Source: Candidatus Thalassarchaeaceae archaeon (lineage in GTDB: Archaea > Thermoplasmatota > Poseidoniia > Poseidoniales > Thalassarchaeaceae). Taken from it: 5,624 nt of DNA. Location: NCBI GenBank assembly GCA_030747475.1, contig JASLKO010000017.1, positions 1 to 5,624 of the forward strand, written 5' to 3'. Below are positions 5,621 to 5,624 of the stretch, piece after piece. A model generated the notes under the pieces. That model did not search any database. It saw nothing but the letters and a program-made list of their open reading frames with translations, and was not told the origin of the DNA. The translations under genes were made by a program, and so were the position numbers. Position 1 is the stretch's first letter. The number at the start of each line of letters is the position of its first letter.

Positions 5621-5624
5621 GGTA

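Noticed and set aside
1..5624. CRISPR array, insertion sequence, tRNA or rRNA gene
   Set aside because: No regularly spaced repeats, transposase motifs, terminal inverted repeats, cloverleaf or rRNA-like sequence were seen on either strand; nearly all bases are accounted for by protein genes.

Overview
The window looks like a compact piece of an archaeal chromosome of moderate GC content. The best lineage marker is a CTP-dependent (archaeal-type, DUF120) riboflavin kinase, a family essentially restricted to Archaea. Acidic proteins, acidic low-complexity tails, a metallo-beta-lactamase of the PqqB-like group and tight gene packing would fit a marine Thermoplasmatota archaeon (Marine Group II/III, Poseidoniales-like). 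That assignment is inference from gene content, not a phylogenetic result.

Layout, left to right. (1) The 3' part of an unrecognised membrane protein on + (bases 1-435, cut by the window edge). (2) A PLP-dependent alpha-oxoamine synthase on - (436-1617), most like glycine C-acetyltransferase (Kbl); its stop codon directly abuts that of the membrane protein. (3) A 74-bp divergent intergenic region (1618-1691). (4) A two-gene + unit: a PqqB-like metallo-beta-lactamase-fold hydrolase (1692-2576) whose stop overlaps (ATGA) a start codon of the riboflavin kinase ribK (2573-3070). (5) A three-gene - unit read from the right edge: a membrane protein with a bacterial-PH-like (bPH2/YdbS-type) domain (4526-5620), a TPR protein (3954-4472) and the tRNA pseudouridine synthase truA (3057-3944). 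truA and ribK converge and overlap by 14 bp.

The genes are mostly housekeeping (flavin cofactor synthesis, tRNA modification, amino-acid metabolism) mixed with membrane and TPR proteins of unknown role. No CRISPR array, insertion sequence, tRNA or rRNA is visible, and no stretch over 300 bases lacks a gene. The most notable non-coding signal is a perfect inverted repeat (9-bp arms, 3-base spacer) at 4471-4491 whose foot includes the start codon of the TPR gene; it could be a translational hairpin or an operator next to a weak TATA-like box. A G8 tract and a GC-rich hairpin sit at the hydrolase/ribK junction. I do not see convincing evidence for a wholly new multi-gene system.
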